The notes: a model not told the origin generated them from the sequence alone. A stretch of DNA of 64,000 nucleotides from Achromobacter sp. MYb9 (GCF_002975275.1 NZ_PCOQ01000031.1:1-64000), one strand, 5' to 3'; shown: positions 1 to 8,848, counted from the first letter of the stretch. Program-made: numbers and translations.

Positions 1-212
1 GTCGATAAGCCCGAGGGAATCCGAAGGAACTGCCAAAGGCAGTGACGAGGATGACGACGGGGCAGTCCGGAGCGAAGGCTCCGGACCGCAATCGTTGACC
101 CGCACTCCCCGGGGGGCTGCCGCGACGGGCGTCTAAAGAACCAACAACCTCAAAAAGCAAAGCCCAGCAAAAAAAGCCCCTCTCCAAACCACCCCAAACC
201 AAATCCCCCCCC
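1..212. other. Left edge: hairpin-rich segment and C/A-rich tract, no assignable gene
   Basis: Bases 2-136 stay open in one plus-strand frame, ending at TAA 134-136, and could be the last 44 codons of a gene cut by the window edge; the acidic, Gly/Ser-rich tail matches nothing I recognise. The stretch contains two perfect hairpins, ACTGCC-AAA-GGCAGT near 29-43 and GTCCGGAG-CGAAGG-CTCCGGAC near 65-86, so an RNA or terminator-like role is equally possible. Bases 141-212 are a low-complexity C/A-rich tract just beyond the stop of the minus-strand DapA-family gene. Confidence 0.3.
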
Positions 213-1118
213 TTAAACCACCCCCTCGAACTCCTTGAGCAAAGGCCCTAACTCTGCCCGCAGCGCTACCTGTAAGTCGTTTGCCGGAGATACCAGCGGA
301 TCCAGCACTTCCGGCGCGTTCACGCCGATCAAATCCATCACCGACTTCATCGGCCCCGGATTCGTCTCTGCGAACGCCAGATTCATCAGCGGAATCAAAC
401 GGCGATGCAGCGCCATCGACTCTTGCGTGCGGCCTTCGGCCGCCAACGCGTACACCTTCCGCCAGGCGGTGGGCAGCAGGCTTGCCGTTACTACGATGCC
501 GCCGCGAGCGCCTGCGGCCAGGTGGACGGGCAGCAGCGTATCTTCGCCGCTGAAGACCGCGAACGACTCGTCCACGCCTGCCACGGTACGCAGGAAATGG
601 TACATGTCGGTGTTGCACGCCTTCATGCCGATGATGTTCTCGTGGCGCGACAATTCGTGCAGCACTTCCGGCGCAATCGCAATGCGGGTGCGGTACGGGA
701 TTTCATAAATCATGACGGGCAGCGGCGACGCGTCCGCATAGCGCAGGAAATAGTCGCGGATGCCGGCTTGCGTGGGGGTCGTGTAGTACGGCGTCAGCAC
801 CATCAACGCATCGGCGCCGGCTTCGGCGAATTCTCGGCCGGCCTGCAGCGCGTCGTGGAAACCGGGGTCCAGCACGCCGGGAATCACCGGCACGCGGCCT
901 TCCACGGCTTCCACCGTAAGTTTGCACATGCGGATGCGTTCGGCGCGGGGCAGCGCGCCGTATTCGCCCGTGCCGCCCAACGGCACGATGCCGTCGATGC
1001 CTTGCTTGAGCAGGTAGGCGATCAGCGCGCGGGCGGCCGGGACGTTGATGGTGTCGTCGGCGTGGACCGGCGTCGGGATGGCGGGGAAAACGCCGCGAAG
1101 ATGGGTTGCATTCAGCAT
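213..1118 (-). CDS. DapA-family (dihydrodipicolinate synthase/N-acetylneuraminate lyase) protein
   Basis: A 301-residue class I aldolase-fold protein of the DapA/NanA superfamily, whose members form a Schiff base between a lysine and a 2-oxo acid. The translation shows the GGTGEYGAL pyruvate-binding loop near residues 48-56, Tyr138 in MIYEIPYRT and the Schiff-base Lys166 in GMKACNTD, in the usual positions for a family of about 290-300 residues. The ATG at 1118 is preceded by an AGGA element. It is the last gene of a minus-strand operon behind an ABC transporter and a FAD-dependent 2-hydroxy-acid oxidase. That context suggests a catabolic lyase or deaminase for an imported 2-oxo or hydroxy acid rather than lysine biosynthesis, but the substrate is unknown. 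Confidence 0.85.
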   Translation of the reverse strand: MLNATHLRGVFPAIPTPVHADDTINVPAARALIAYLLKQGIDGIVPLGGTGEYGALPRAERIRMCKLTVEAVEGRVPVIPGVLDPGFHDALQAGREFAEAGADALMVLTPYYTTPTQAGIRDYFLRYADASPLPVMIYEIPYRTRIAIAPEVLHELSRHENIIGMKACNTDMYHFLRTVAGVDESFAVFSGEDTLLPVHLAAGARGGIVVTASLLPTAWRKVYALAAEGRTQESMALHRRLIPLMNLAFAETNPGPMKSVMDLIGVNAPEVLDPLVSPANDLQVALRAELGPLLKEFEGVV

Positions 1119-1155
1119 GTTGCGAATCCTAAGAGGTAATACAAACGCGCAGGGG

Positions 1156-2931
1156 TCAGTTGGCCAGGCTGCGGCGGCGGAGCCGGTCGGCCAGCCAGAT
1201 CAGCGCGGCAATGAAGATGAAGAGGCACGTCGAGACGGCGGCGATCACCGGAGAAATCTGTAGCGTCACTTCGTCCCAGAACTGCTTGGGCAACGTGGCG
1301 TTCAAACCGCCCGAGGCGAACAGCGCAATCGTCAGTTCATCGAACGACGTTGCGAACGCGAACAGGAACGACGACATCAGGCCAGCCCCCAGAATGGGGA
1401 AGGTCACGAAGCGCAGCGTGGCCCAGGGGCCTGCGCCCAGGCTTTGCGCAGCCAGGTCCAGGCGCGTGTCGTAGTTGCGCAGCACCGCCATCATGGTGAT
1501 CACCACATAGGGCACGGCGACCACCGTATGCGCCAGGATCAGACCAATGGTGGAGCCCACCAGGCCGACGCGGGCGAAGAAATAGAACATGCCCACGGCG
1601 ATGATCATGCGCGGCACGACGATGGGCGACAACACGAACGCCAGCATCGCCGACTTGCCCCGCATATTGGCGCGCACCAGCAGGAAGGCAGCGGGTGTGC
1701 CGATCAACATGGCCAGCAGGCCGGTGCCCACGCCCACGATCAACGAACGGGTGATCGCCTGCATCCACACCGGCGACGTGAACATCTGTTCGTACCACTG
1801 CAGCGAAAAGCCCTTGGGCGGCCAGGTCAGGCCGGAACCCGAATCGAACGACAGCGGGATCATCAGGAACGCGGGGGCGCTCAGGAAAGCCAGCACGCCC
1901 AGCACGACCCACCACAAGGTGCGCGACTGGCCGGTGCCCGACACCGAACGGCGCAGCCGCTTGGGCAGCAACGCGAACAGCGCGTCGGACACGTTGGCCA
2001 GCACGGTCAACACCGCGTCGCCCGCGCGGCGGGACAGGCTTTCCTTGCCCGATGCGCGCACGCGGGTGGACGCGCCGCCGGTCATGGTGGACAGGCCCAG
2101 CACCTTGTCGTAGATGGCGAAAACCACCAGCACGACCACCAGCAGCAACACCGACACCGCGCCGGCGAACTCCCAGTTCATGGTTTGCTGAACCTGATCG
2201 ATGATGATCTGCGTGATCATCGTTTCCTTGCGGCCACCCAGCAGCGCGGGCGTGATGAAGAAGCCGATGGCCGTCACGAACACCATGATGGCGGCCGCCG
2301 CCACGCCCGGCATCGACAGCGGGAAGTAGATCTTCCAGAATGCCGTGCCGGGTCGCGCGCCCAGCGTGGACGCGGCGCGGGGCAGGTTGCGGTCGATGTT
2401 TTCCATGACGGACAGCATCGTCAGCACCGCCAACGGCATCAGTGCATGCACCATGCCAACCAGCACGCTGCCGAAGTTGTAGAGCAGGTTGGCCGGCGCA
2501 TCCAGGATGCCCAGAGCCTGCAGCAACTGATTGACGACGCCGTTGCGGCCCAGCAGCACGACCCAGGCGAAGGTGCGGACCAGGAAGCTGGTCCAGAAAG
2601 ACAACAGCACCCAGAACAGCAGCGACGTCTTGCGCTTGGCCGTCAGGCTGGAGATCAGGTAGGCCACGGGATAGCCCGCCACCACCGAGAAGAACGTTGT
2701 CCACAACGAGATCTTCAACGTGATCAGCAGCACGTTCACGTAGACCGACGATTCGAACAGGCGATGGTATTGCGCCAGGCTGAAGCCTTGTTCGCCGACG
2801 ACGCTCAGTAGCAGCAGTTGGCCGACGGGGTAGATCAGCAGCACCAGCAGCAGCACGACCAGCGGAGCCGCCATCAGGAAATGGCGGCGGCCCGGGCTCA
2901 TGCGCTTGCGAGGATTGGCAAGGGTTGTCAT
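1156..2931 (-). CDS. Fused double-permease of a polyamine/thiamine-type ABC transporter
   Basis: A 591-residue inner-membrane protein carrying two complete permease modules in one chain. The first half (about residues 20-290) is PotB-like and the second half (about 345-590) PotC-like. Each has an EAA-type loop that contacts the ATPase: LPRAASTLGARPG near 183-195 and LDLAAQSLGAGPW near 485-500. Polyamine-type systems normally encode these halves as two genes of roughly 280-300 codons, so this is a fusion. The ATG at 2931 is chosen because GGAG lies 7 bases upstream; the frame is open a few codons further only with a weak TTG. The ATPase gene ends 4 bases upstream, indicating a tight operon. 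Confidence 0.9.
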   Translation of the reverse strand: MTTLANPRKRMSPGRRHFLMAAPLVVLLLVLLIYPVGQLLLLSVVGEQGFSLAQYHRLFESSVYVNVLLITLKISLWTTFFSVVAGYPVAYLISSLTAKRKTSLLFWVLLSFWTSFLVRTFAWVVLLGRNGVVNQLLQALGILDAPANLLYNFGSVLVGMVHALMPLAVLTMLSVMENIDRNLPRAASTLGARPGTAFWKIYFPLSMPGVAAAAIMVFVTAIGFFITPALLGGRKETMITQIIIDQVQQTMNWEFAGAVSVLLLVVVLVVFAIYDKVLGLSTMTGGASTRVRASGKESLSRRAGDAVLTVLANVSDALFALLPKRLRRSVSGTGQSRTLWWVVLGVLAFLSAPAFLMIPLSFDSGSGLTWPPKGFSLQWYEQMFTSPVWMQAITRSLIVGVGTGLLAMLIGTPAAFLLVRANMRGKSAMLAFVLSPIVVPRMIIAVGMFYFFARVGLVGSTIGLILAHTVVAVPYVVITMMAVLRNYDTRLDLAAQSLGAGPWATLRFVTFPILGAGLMSSFLFAFATSFDELTIALFASGGLNATLPKQFWDEVTLQISPVIAAVSTCLFIFIAALIWLADRLRRRSLAN

Positions 2932-2935
2932 GCGT

Positions 2936-4024
2936 TCACTCCGCAATGGCCACCGCGTCCGCGGCCTGCCAGCTGACCGTCAGCGGCTGGCCGATAGCGT
3001 ATTGCTCGGCCTGGCGCTGGGTGGGGTAGGCCACGACGATCGGTGCGGCATCCGCCACGCCTGAATCCAGATACAGCTTGGTCAGGCTGCCTGTCACCAT
3101 CACGTCCAGCAGCTTGCCCGTCAGCCCGGGGCCGGCGGTCGCCACGCGCAGGTTCTGCGGACGCAGCATCACCGTGACTTTCTGGCCCGCCTTGATAGGC
3201 GCGCCGTTGGACAGCGCCTGCCCGGTCACGCCCTGGTGGGCCAGCTTCACTGTCACGGTGTCGCCGTCCACCGACGTCACTTCGCCTTGTAGCAGGTTCG
3301 ATTCGCCCAGGAAGTCCGCGACGAACAGGGTGCGAGGACGGAAGTAAAGGTCGGCCGGCGTGCCCAGTTGTTCGATCGCGCCGCCGTTCATCAGGCAGAT
3401 GCGGTCGGACATGGTCATGGCCTCTTCTTGGTCGTGCGTCACGTACACGATGGTGGTGCCCAGCTCGCGGTGGATGCGTTTGATCTCAAGCTGCATCTGG
3501 TCGCGCAGCTTCTTGTCCAACGCGCCCAGCGGTTCGTCCATCAGAATGATGGCCGGGCGGTAGACCATGCAACGCGCCAGCGCGATGCGTTGCTGCTGGC
3601 CGCCGGAAAGTTCGCGCGGCAGGCGCGCGGCGACGTGCGGCAAACGCACCATTTCCAGCGCTTCGTGGGCGCGGCGGCGGGCCTCGGCGGCCGGCACCTT
3701 GCGCATCTTCAGGGGGAACGCGATGTTCTCCTCGATGCTCATATGCGGAAACAGCGCATAGTTCTGGAACACCATGCCGATATCCCGTTCATACGGCGCG
3801 CCGTAGGTGACATCGGCGCCGTCGATCAGCACGCGGCCCTCGTCGGGCTGCGCCAGGCCGGCGATCAGGCTCAGCAGGGTGGTTTTGCCGGAGCCGGACG
3901 GACCCAGCAGGGTCAGGAACTCGCCGCGGGCGACGTCCAGGTGCGTGGGCGCCAAGGCGACGAAGTCGCCGTAGCGTTTGCCCAGGCCCGAGATTTGCAG
4001 ATTGGAAGAAGACATGGTGTTCAT
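2936..4024 (-). CDS. ABC transporter ATP-binding protein, PotA/FbpC-like
   Basis: A 362-residue ATPase that energises the fused permease next to it. Domains are an N-terminal ABC nucleotide-binding domain with Walker A GPSGSGKTT (about residues 42-50), signature LSGGQQQR, Walker B ILMDEPLGALD and the switch histidine in VTHDQEEA. A C-terminal TOBE-like regulatory domain (about 290-360) follows, typical of the polyamine, iron and thiamine importers. It starts at ATG 4024, with a second in-frame ATG three codons later; neither has a clear Shine-Dalgarno sequence, so translational coupling to the binding-protein gene 11 bases upstream is likely. The transported substrate cannot be read from this subunit. 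Confidence 0.92.
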   Translation of the reverse strand: MNTMSSSNLQISGLGKRYGDFVALAPTHLDVARGEFLTLLGPSGSGKTTLLSLIAGLAQPDEGRVLIDGADVTYGAPYERDIGMVFQNYALFPHMSIEENIAFPLKMRKVPAAEARRRAHEALEMVRLPHVAARLPRELSGGQQQRIALARCMVYRPAIILMDEPLGALDKKLRDQMQLEIKRIHRELGTTIVYVTHDQEEAMTMSDRICLMNGGAIEQLGTPADLYFRPRTLFVADFLGESNLLQGEVTSVDGDTVTVKLAHQGVTGQALSNGAPIKAGQKVTVMLRPQNLRVATAGPGLTGKLLDVMVTGSLTKLYLDSGVADAAPIVVAYPTQRQAEQYAIGQPLTVSWQAADAVAIAE

Positions 4025-4035
4025 TCAGAAGAGAA

Positions 4036-5118
4036 TTACTTCAGGACCCAGCCGTTGAAGCGCTCGAGCACGTCGCGCTGCTTGTCCAGCCAGTACGCCG
4101 CATTGATGTGCAGACCTGTCTTGATGTTGTCGGGGTGGGTGGGGCAATTGCGCGCCACGTCGGCCTTGATGTAGTCGAAGGCGGCTGGCTGCGTTACGCC
4201 GGCGGCGAAGAATTCCACCAGCGCGGCCTGCCGCTTGGGGTCGGAAGCGAACTTGATGAATTCGCGGCAGGCGTCGGCGTTGGGCGTGCCTTTCAGGATG
4301 GACCAGTTGTCGCAACCCCAGATGTTCTGGTCCCAGACGATCTGCACCGGCGCGCCGTTGGCGATGGCCGATTGCGCGCGGGACACCCACGTGGCGATCA
4401 TGTCGACTTCACCCGACCCCAGCATCTGCTCGACCTGGGCACCCGTGTTCCACCACACGTCCACTGACGATTTGACCTTGTCCAGACTGGCCAGCGCGCG
4501 GTCGATGTCGCAGGGGTAGACCTTGTCGGTGGGCACGCCATCGGCCATCAGCGCCTCTTCGATGGTGTCGAACGGGTGCTTGCGCAAGCCGCGGCGGCCG
4601 GGGATGTCCTTCACGTTCCAGAAATCCGCCCACGAGGCCGGGGCGCGGCGACCCTTGAACGCGTCCGTGCGGTAGGCGAGCACGGTCGCGTAGACGTTGT
4701 TGCCCACGCCGTAGGGCGACATGTATTGCTTGGGGATGGTGGCCACGACCGGGTCGGATTCCAGGCCGTGCTTTTCCAGGTAGACCTTGCCGCCTTCGGT
4801 CAGCATCAGAATGGCGGGCTGGCTGATCTTGGCCATGTCCCAGGTGTAGTTGCCGGTGTCCACCATGCTGCGGATCTGCGCGGTGGGTTCGGCGTTTGCC
4901 TGCACGCCCACGACCTGGATGCCGGTGGCTTCCGTGAACGGCTTGTAGAACACGGCGCCATACGCCTTGCTGTAGATGCCGCCGTCGTCGCGCACGACGA
5001 TGCGCTTGGACGCCGCGCGCGACGGCGTCCAGATCATGGGCATGGCCAGCGCGGCGGCGCCGGCGGCAACGGTTTTAAGCGCGCTGCGGCGCGAGGCGTT
5101 GTGGAGGGTCGATTTCAT
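4036..5118 (-). CDS. Periplasmic substrate-binding protein, PotD/extracellular solute-binding family
   Basis: A 360-residue type II periplasmic binding protein that should deliver ligand to the fused permease. The N-terminus contains a twin arginine in SRRSALK followed by a hydrophobic run and an Ala-rich cleavage region ending near SRAASKR, which fits a Tat or Sec signal peptide. The body has features of the spermidine/putrescine-type family, such as WDMAKISQPAILMLTEGG and a C-terminal ERFNGWVLK. AGGAG lies 6 bases before the ATG at 5118. It is followed by the ATPase and permease genes in one operon. Polyamine is the default guess, but the neighbouring hydroxy-acid oxidases and DapA-like protein argue for an organic acid or amino-acid derivative. 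Confidence 0.9.
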   Translation of the reverse strand: MKSTLHNASRRSALKTVAAGAAALAMPMIWTPSRAASKRIVVRDDGGIYSKAYGAVFYKPFTEATGIQVVGVQANAEPTAQIRSMVDTGNYTWDMAKISQPAILMLTEGGKVYLEKHGLESDPVVATIPKQYMSPYGVGNNVYATVLAYRTDAFKGRRAPASWADFWNVKDIPGRRGLRKHPFDTIEEALMADGVPTDKVYPCDIDRALASLDKVKSSVDVWWNTGAQVEQMLGSGEVDMIATWVSRAQSAIANGAPVQIVWDQNIWGCDNWSILKGTPNADACREFIKFASDPKRQAALVEFFAAGVTQPAAFDYIKADVARNCPTHPDNIKTGLHINAAYWLDKQRDVLERFNGWVLK

Positions 5119-5167
5119 GGAAGACTCCTGCGGGTCGGGTCAGGGACGACGGATCAAGAACGACGGC

Positions 5168-6595
5168 TCAAGGCAGCAAGCGGCCGGGGTTGAAAAGATT
5201 GGCGGGATCGAAGGTGGACTTCAGCGCGCGCATCATCGCCAGTTCGACGGGCGATTTGTAATGCGCCATTTCGGCCAGCGACGTGCGGCCCACGCCGTGC
5301 TCGGCGCTGAACGTGCCGCCCAGCGCGTCGGCCACGTCGTTGACGGCGCGGCGGATCTCGGCGGCCATCGCGTCGCGCTGGGGCAGCGCCTGCCAGGCGT
5401 CGAACGTGAAGAAGGGGATGAAGTGCACGTTGCCGTCGCCCAGGTGCGCCACGATCAGCACGGGCAGGTCCGGCACCAGGCGGCGCACCGCGGCGGTGGC
5501 CGCTTCGATGAAATGCGGCACGCTGGCGACCGGCACGGCGCTGTCGGTCGTCAGCCCCACGCCCGCCTTCTTGTTGCCTTCCGACACGCTGTGGCGCACC
5601 TCCCAGAGCGCGGCGCGCTGCGTGTCGTTGCTGGCGATGACGGCGTCATGCAGCAGGTTTTGCTCGGAGGCTTGTTCCAGTATCTGCTGCAACAGGTCTT
5701 GCAGTTCGGCGCCGCTGCCGGTGTCCGACAGTTCAACCAGCACGTGCCAGGGATGCGCGCCGGCCAGCGGGTTCTTGCGGCCCGGCACATGCGTCATCAC
5801 GATATCCAGCTGGTTGCTGTCGATCATCTCGAAGGCCGACAGGCGCGAGCCGCAAGCGCGCTGGAACAGGCCCAGGATATCCAGCGCCGCTTGAGGACTG
5901 TCCGGCGCCAACCAGGCCACGGCGTGGGCGGTGGGCAGCGGATGCAGTTTCAATACCGCGGCGGTGACGATGCCCATGGTGCCTTCGGCGCCAATGAACA
6001 GGTGTTTGAGATCGAAGCCCGTATTGTTCTTGCGCAGCGCGGTCATCCCGTTCCAGACGGCGCCGTCTGGCAGCACCACTTCCAGGCCCAGGATGTTGTC
6101 GCGCGTGTTGCCGTAGCGCAGGACGCCCGTGCCGCCCGCGTTGGTGGCGATGGTGCCGCCGATCTGGCAGGAGCCTTCTGCCCCCAGGCTGATGGGATAC
6201 AGGCGGCCTTCGGCGGCCGCGGCCTGCTGCACGGTGGCCAGCACGCAGCCGGCCTCGACTTCCATGGAGTTGTTGGCGGCGTCGACGCGGCGGATCTTGC
6301 GCATGCGCGCCAGGTTCACGATGACGGGCGGCTTGCCGTCGGCATCCGGGACGGCGCCGCCGCACAGGCTGGTGTTGCCGCCCTGCGGCAGCACCGGCGT
6401 GGCGTGCGCGTTGCACAAACGGACGATGTCGGCCACTTGCTGGGTGTTGCCGGGCAAGGCAACGCACAGGGCCGGGCCCTTGTACCGGCCACGCCAATCT
6501 TCGGTATGGCCGGCCGTATCGGCGTCGGAATGAAGGAGGGCGTCGGTGCCCAGGGCCTGGGTCAACGCGTCTAGCAGGGTCGTGCCGTTGGTCAT
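5168..6595 (-). CDS. FAD-binding 2-hydroxy-acid oxidoreductase, GlcD/D-lactate dehydrogenase type
   Basis: A 475-residue flavoprotein of the vanillyl-alcohol-oxidase fold. The FAD-binding PCMH domain includes VLPQGGNTSLCGGA and GGTIATNAGGTGVLRYGN in the first 170 residues. The C-terminal FAD-oxidase domain ends with GTFSAEHGVGRTS and FDPANLFNPGRLLP, which is characteristic of D-lactate, glycolate and D-2-hydroxyglutarate dehydrogenases. The ATG at 6595 is preferred because GGGA lies upstream; a longer frame reaches a GTG at 6652 but has no family-like residues. As first gene of the minus-strand operon it probably oxidises the D enantiomer of the imported hydroxy acid, complementing the divergent FMN oxidase. 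Exact substrate unknown. Confidence 0.9.
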   Translation of the reverse strand: MTNGTTLLDALTQALGTDALLHSDADTAGHTEDWRGRYKGPALCVALPGNTQQVADIVRLCNAHATPVLPQGGNTSLCGGAVPDADGKPPVIVNLARMRKIRRVDAANNSMEVEAGCVLATVQQAAAAEGRLYPISLGAEGSCQIGGTIATNAGGTGVLRYGNTRDNILGLEVVLPDGAVWNGMTALRKNNTGFDLKHLFIGAEGTMGIVTAAVLKLHPLPTAHAVAWLAPDSPQAALDILGLFQRACGSRLSAFEMIDSNQLDIVMTHVPGRKNPLAGAHPWHVLVELSDTGSGAELQDLLQQILEQASEQNLLHDAVIASNDTQRAALWEVRHSVSEGNKKAGVGLTTDSAVPVASVPHFIEAATAAVRRLVPDLPVLIVAHLGDGNVHFIPFFTFDAWQALPQRDAMAAEIRRAVNDVADALGGTFSAEHGVGRTSLAEMAHYKSPVELAMMRALKSTFDPANLFNPGRLLP

Positions 6596-6656
6596 GTCTG
6601 TGGTCCCGAATGGGGCTCGGACGTCAATGGAAATCCGAGCGCATTGAGGCACAGCA

Positions 6657-6695
6657 TACGATTACTTAAATCGCTTTTCGATTTGATTAATCGTA
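6657..6695. promoter_or_regulatory. Long imperfect inverted repeat between divergent hydroxy-acid oxidase genes
   Basis: The arms TACGATTACTTAAATCG (6657-6673) and CGATTTGATTAATCGTA (6679-6695) pair at 14 of 17 positions around a CTTTT spacer. It sits in the AT-rich stretch 61 bases before the minus-strand flavoprotein start and about 160 bases before the plus-strand oxidase start. It is a good operator candidate for a dimeric regulator (GntR- or LacI-like size), but no regulator gene is adjacent, so the binding protein is unknown. Confidence 0.6.
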
Positions 6696-6773
6696 TTTCA
6701 ATCGATTCTAGGGTATGTACTAGGGGTGAATCCGTCTGATACCGGGCGCCAGCGGCCTAATGGCAGCCCCCGA

Positions 6774-6803
6774 TTGCGGTTTTTAAAATGATCGAAATAC
6801 AAT
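6774..6803 (+). promoter_or_regulatory. Putative sigma-70 promoter of the alpha-hydroxy-acid oxidase gene
   Basis: TTGCGG at 6774-6779 and TACAAT at 6798-6803 are separated by 18 bases, with the oxidase ATG 53 bases further on. The segment around the -10 box contains GATCGAAATACAAT, which resembles the reverse complement of the stretch just right of the inverted repeat (GATTGAAATACGAT). It may therefore also include a second regulator half-site. Confidence 0.5.
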
Positions 6804-6855
6804 CATATCGTGTGAAGTGCAATTCTATTCGGCTCCTGCAAATCAAGGAAGGGAC

Positions 6856-7989
6856 ATGCTTCCCAGCGTGATGGAGTACCGGCGGCAGGCGCAAAAGCGG
6901 CTGCCCCGGCTGGCGTTTGATTATCTGGAGGGCGGGGCGGAAGACGGGTTGGCGCTTGCTCGCAACCGGGCCGCGTACGCCGACCTGGAATTTCGCCCCG
7001 ACGTGCTGGTGGATGTGACGGATTGCCGCCTGGACGCCACGGTGCTGGGCGCCTCGGCCGCCATGCCGGCCATCGTCGGGCCCACGGGCCTGAACGGCTT
7101 GTTCTGGCCGGAAGCCGACGTGCATCTGGCGCGCGCCGCGCATCAGGCCGGCTTGCCTTTCGTGCTGTCCACTGCGTCGACCTCGTTGCTGGAAGACGTG
7201 CGCGCCGTCACGCCGGGCGAACTCTGGCTGCAGCTGTATGTGCAGCGCGACCGTCGCATCGCCGAACACCTGATGGACCGCGCCTGGCAGAACGGCTACA
7301 CCGTGCTGTTCCTGACGGTGGATGTGCCGGTGCACGGCAACCGCGACCACGACAAGCGCAATGGCTTCTCGCTGCCGCTGCGGCCATCGCGCCGGCTGCT
7401 GATGGACCTGGCGGCGCACCCGGGCTGGTGTTGGCGGATGTTGCGCCACGGCGGCCCGCAATTGAAGAACTTGGCCGTTAGCGCCAACGCGCGCGAGAAC
7501 ATCACGGAACAGGCCTCGGTGCTAAGCCGGCAGATGGACCTGGCGCTAAGCTGGAACGACGTCGCCTGGCTGCGTCGGCATTGGCGCGGCCGCATCGTGA
7601 TCAAGGGCATCCAGGGCCTGGCCGATGCGCGGCGCGCGCACGCGCATGGCGTCGACGGCATCGTGTTGTCGAACCACGGCGGTCGGCAGTTGGAAAGCGC
7701 CCCGTGCCCGCTCGAGGTGCTGCCAGAGGTGGCGGCAGAACTTGGGCAGTCGCTGGAAATTCTGGTGGACGGCGGCGTGCGGCGCGGTAGCGATATTGCC
7801 AAAGCCGTGGCGCTGGGTGCGCGCGCCGTATTGCTGGGCCGAGCGCCCCTGTACGGATTGGCAGGGCGCGGACCGGCCGGCGCACACGAAGTCCTGGCGA
7901 TCCTGCGCACCGAACTCGGCAACACCCTCAGGCTATTGGGCCGCGACCGCATCGGCGCGGTGGACGCCACCGCTGTGCGAAAGCGCTGA
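6856..7989 (+). CDS. FMN-dependent alpha-hydroxy-acid oxidase/dehydrogenase (LldD-like)
   Basis: A 377-residue TIM-barrel flavoprotein that should oxidise an L-2-hydroxy acid (lactate, glycolate or mandelate type) to the 2-oxo acid. The family signature SNHGGRQLE near residue 270 contains the catalytic histidine and the substrate-binding arginine. It is followed by the FMN-phosphate site VDGGVRRGSDIAKAVALGA and GRAPLYGLAGRG. The start is placed at ATG 6856 because of the strong AAGGAAGGGAC ribosome site; a GTG at 6817 in the same frame has none. It is divergent from a GlcD-type oxidase, so the two may process both enantiomers of one substrate. proC follows closely downstream. Confidence 0.9.
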   Translation: MLPSVMEYRRQAQKRLPRLAFDYLEGGAEDGLALARNRAAYADLEFRPDVLVDVTDCRLDATVLGASAAMPAIVGPTGLNGLFWPEADVHLARAAHQAGLPFVLSTASTSLLEDVRAVTPGELWLQLYVQRDRRIAEHLMDRAWQNGYTVLFLTVDVPVHGNRDHDKRNGFSLPLRPSRRLLMDLAAHPGWCWRMLRHGGPQLKNLAVSANARENITEQASVLSRQMDLALSWNDVAWLRRHWRGRIVIKGIQGLADARRAHAHGVDGIVLSNHGGRQLESAPCPLEVLPEVAAELGQSLEILVDGGVRRGSDIAKAVALGARAVLLGRAPLYGLAGRGPAGAHEVLAILRTELGNTLRLLGRDRIGAVDATAVRKR

Positions 7990-8031
7990 ATGCTTTTCTT
8001 GCCATCCCATCTTTCCTGGAATCAGAGCAAC

Positions 8032-8838
8032 ATGCGTGAAAAGATCGCTTTCATTGGCGGGGGCAACATGGCCTCCGCCATCATTGACGGGCTGCTCGAA
8101 CAGGGCCGCCAACAAGCCGACTTCCTTGTGATCGAGCCCTATGCGCCCACGCGCGATGCGCTGTCCGCGCGTGGCCTGCGCTGCCGCGAAAGCGTTGGCC
8201 CCGAAATCGCCGACGCCGCGTTGTGCGTGCTGGCCACCAAACCGCAGGTGTTGCGCGAAGCTTGCGGCCAGGTGCGTCTGCATCTGTCGCCAGCGGCCAC
8301 CGTGGTCAGCATCGCGGCGGGTGTGCAACTGGCGTCGCTGTCGGACTGGTTGGGTGGCCACGCGCGCATCGTGCGGGCCATGCCGAATACGCCGGCCAAG
8401 GTGGGGCTGGGCATGACCGGCCTTTACGCCACGCCGGCGTGCGGCGATGCCGAACGCGCGCGGGTGGACGCCTTGTTCGCCGCGGTGGGCGATCGCATCT
8501 GGACAGACAGCGAAGCCATGATCGACGCGGTGACCGCCGTGACGGGCAGCGGGCCGGGCTACGTCTTCCACTTCATGGCGGCGCTTGCGCAGGGCGCACT
8601 GGAACTGGGATTTTCCGCCGCCGATGCGCGCCGGCTGGCCGTATCCACGTTTCGCGGCGCGGCGGGGCTGGCCGCCAGCGAAGACGTGCCGCTGGCCGAC
8701 CTTCAGGAGCGTGTCACCTCCAAGGGCGGCACCACCCACGCCGCGCTGTCGCACTTGCGGCAAGCTGGCGTTGCCGACGCGATCGCGCAGGCGGTGCATC
8801 AGGCCGAACAGCGCGCACGCGAGCTGTCGGCAGGGTAG
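8032..8838 (+). CDS. proC: Pyrroline-5-carboxylate reductase
   Basis: A 268-residue NAD(P)H-dependent enzyme that makes L-proline from 1-pyrroline-5-carboxylate, the last biosynthetic step. It has the N-terminal Rossmann motif FIGGGNMASAI, and the dimerisation/catalytic region VTAVTGSGPGYVF and RVTSKGGTTHAAL that defines the family. Length matches typical ProC once the start is taken at ATG 8032; an in-frame ATG at 7990, touching the stop of the preceding oxidase, would add 14 non-family residues. The close spacing suggests cotranscription with the oxidase, though ProC is normally a housekeeping gene. Confidence 0.93.
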   Translation: MREKIAFIGGGNMASAIIDGLLEQGRQQADFLVIEPYAPTRDALSARGLRCRESVGPEIADAALCVLATKPQVLREACGQVRLHLSPAATVVSIAAGVQLASLSDWLGGHARIVRAMPNTPAKVGLGMTGLYATPACGDAERARVDALFAAVGDRIWTDSEAMIDAVTAVTGSGPGYVFHFMAALAQGALELGFSAADARRLAVSTFRGAAGLAASEDVPLADLQERVTSKGGTTHAALSHLRQAGVADAIAQAVHQAEQRARELSAG

Positions 8839-8848
8839 GCCGGCATAT

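Noticed and set aside
1-136. A partial gene ending at 136
   Set aside because: Forty-four open codons in GC-rich DNA are not significant, and the stretch is dominated by hairpins; kept only as an unassigned segment.
4976-6574. A 532-codon plus-strand open frame opposite the binding protein and flavoprotein genes
   Set aside because: It spans two real minus-strand genes and their intergenic gap, with typical shadow composition.
6596-6652. Upstream extension of the GlcD-type oxidase to GTG 6652
   Set aside because: No ribosome site and no family residues in the extra 19 codons; ATG 6595 has an upstream GGGA.
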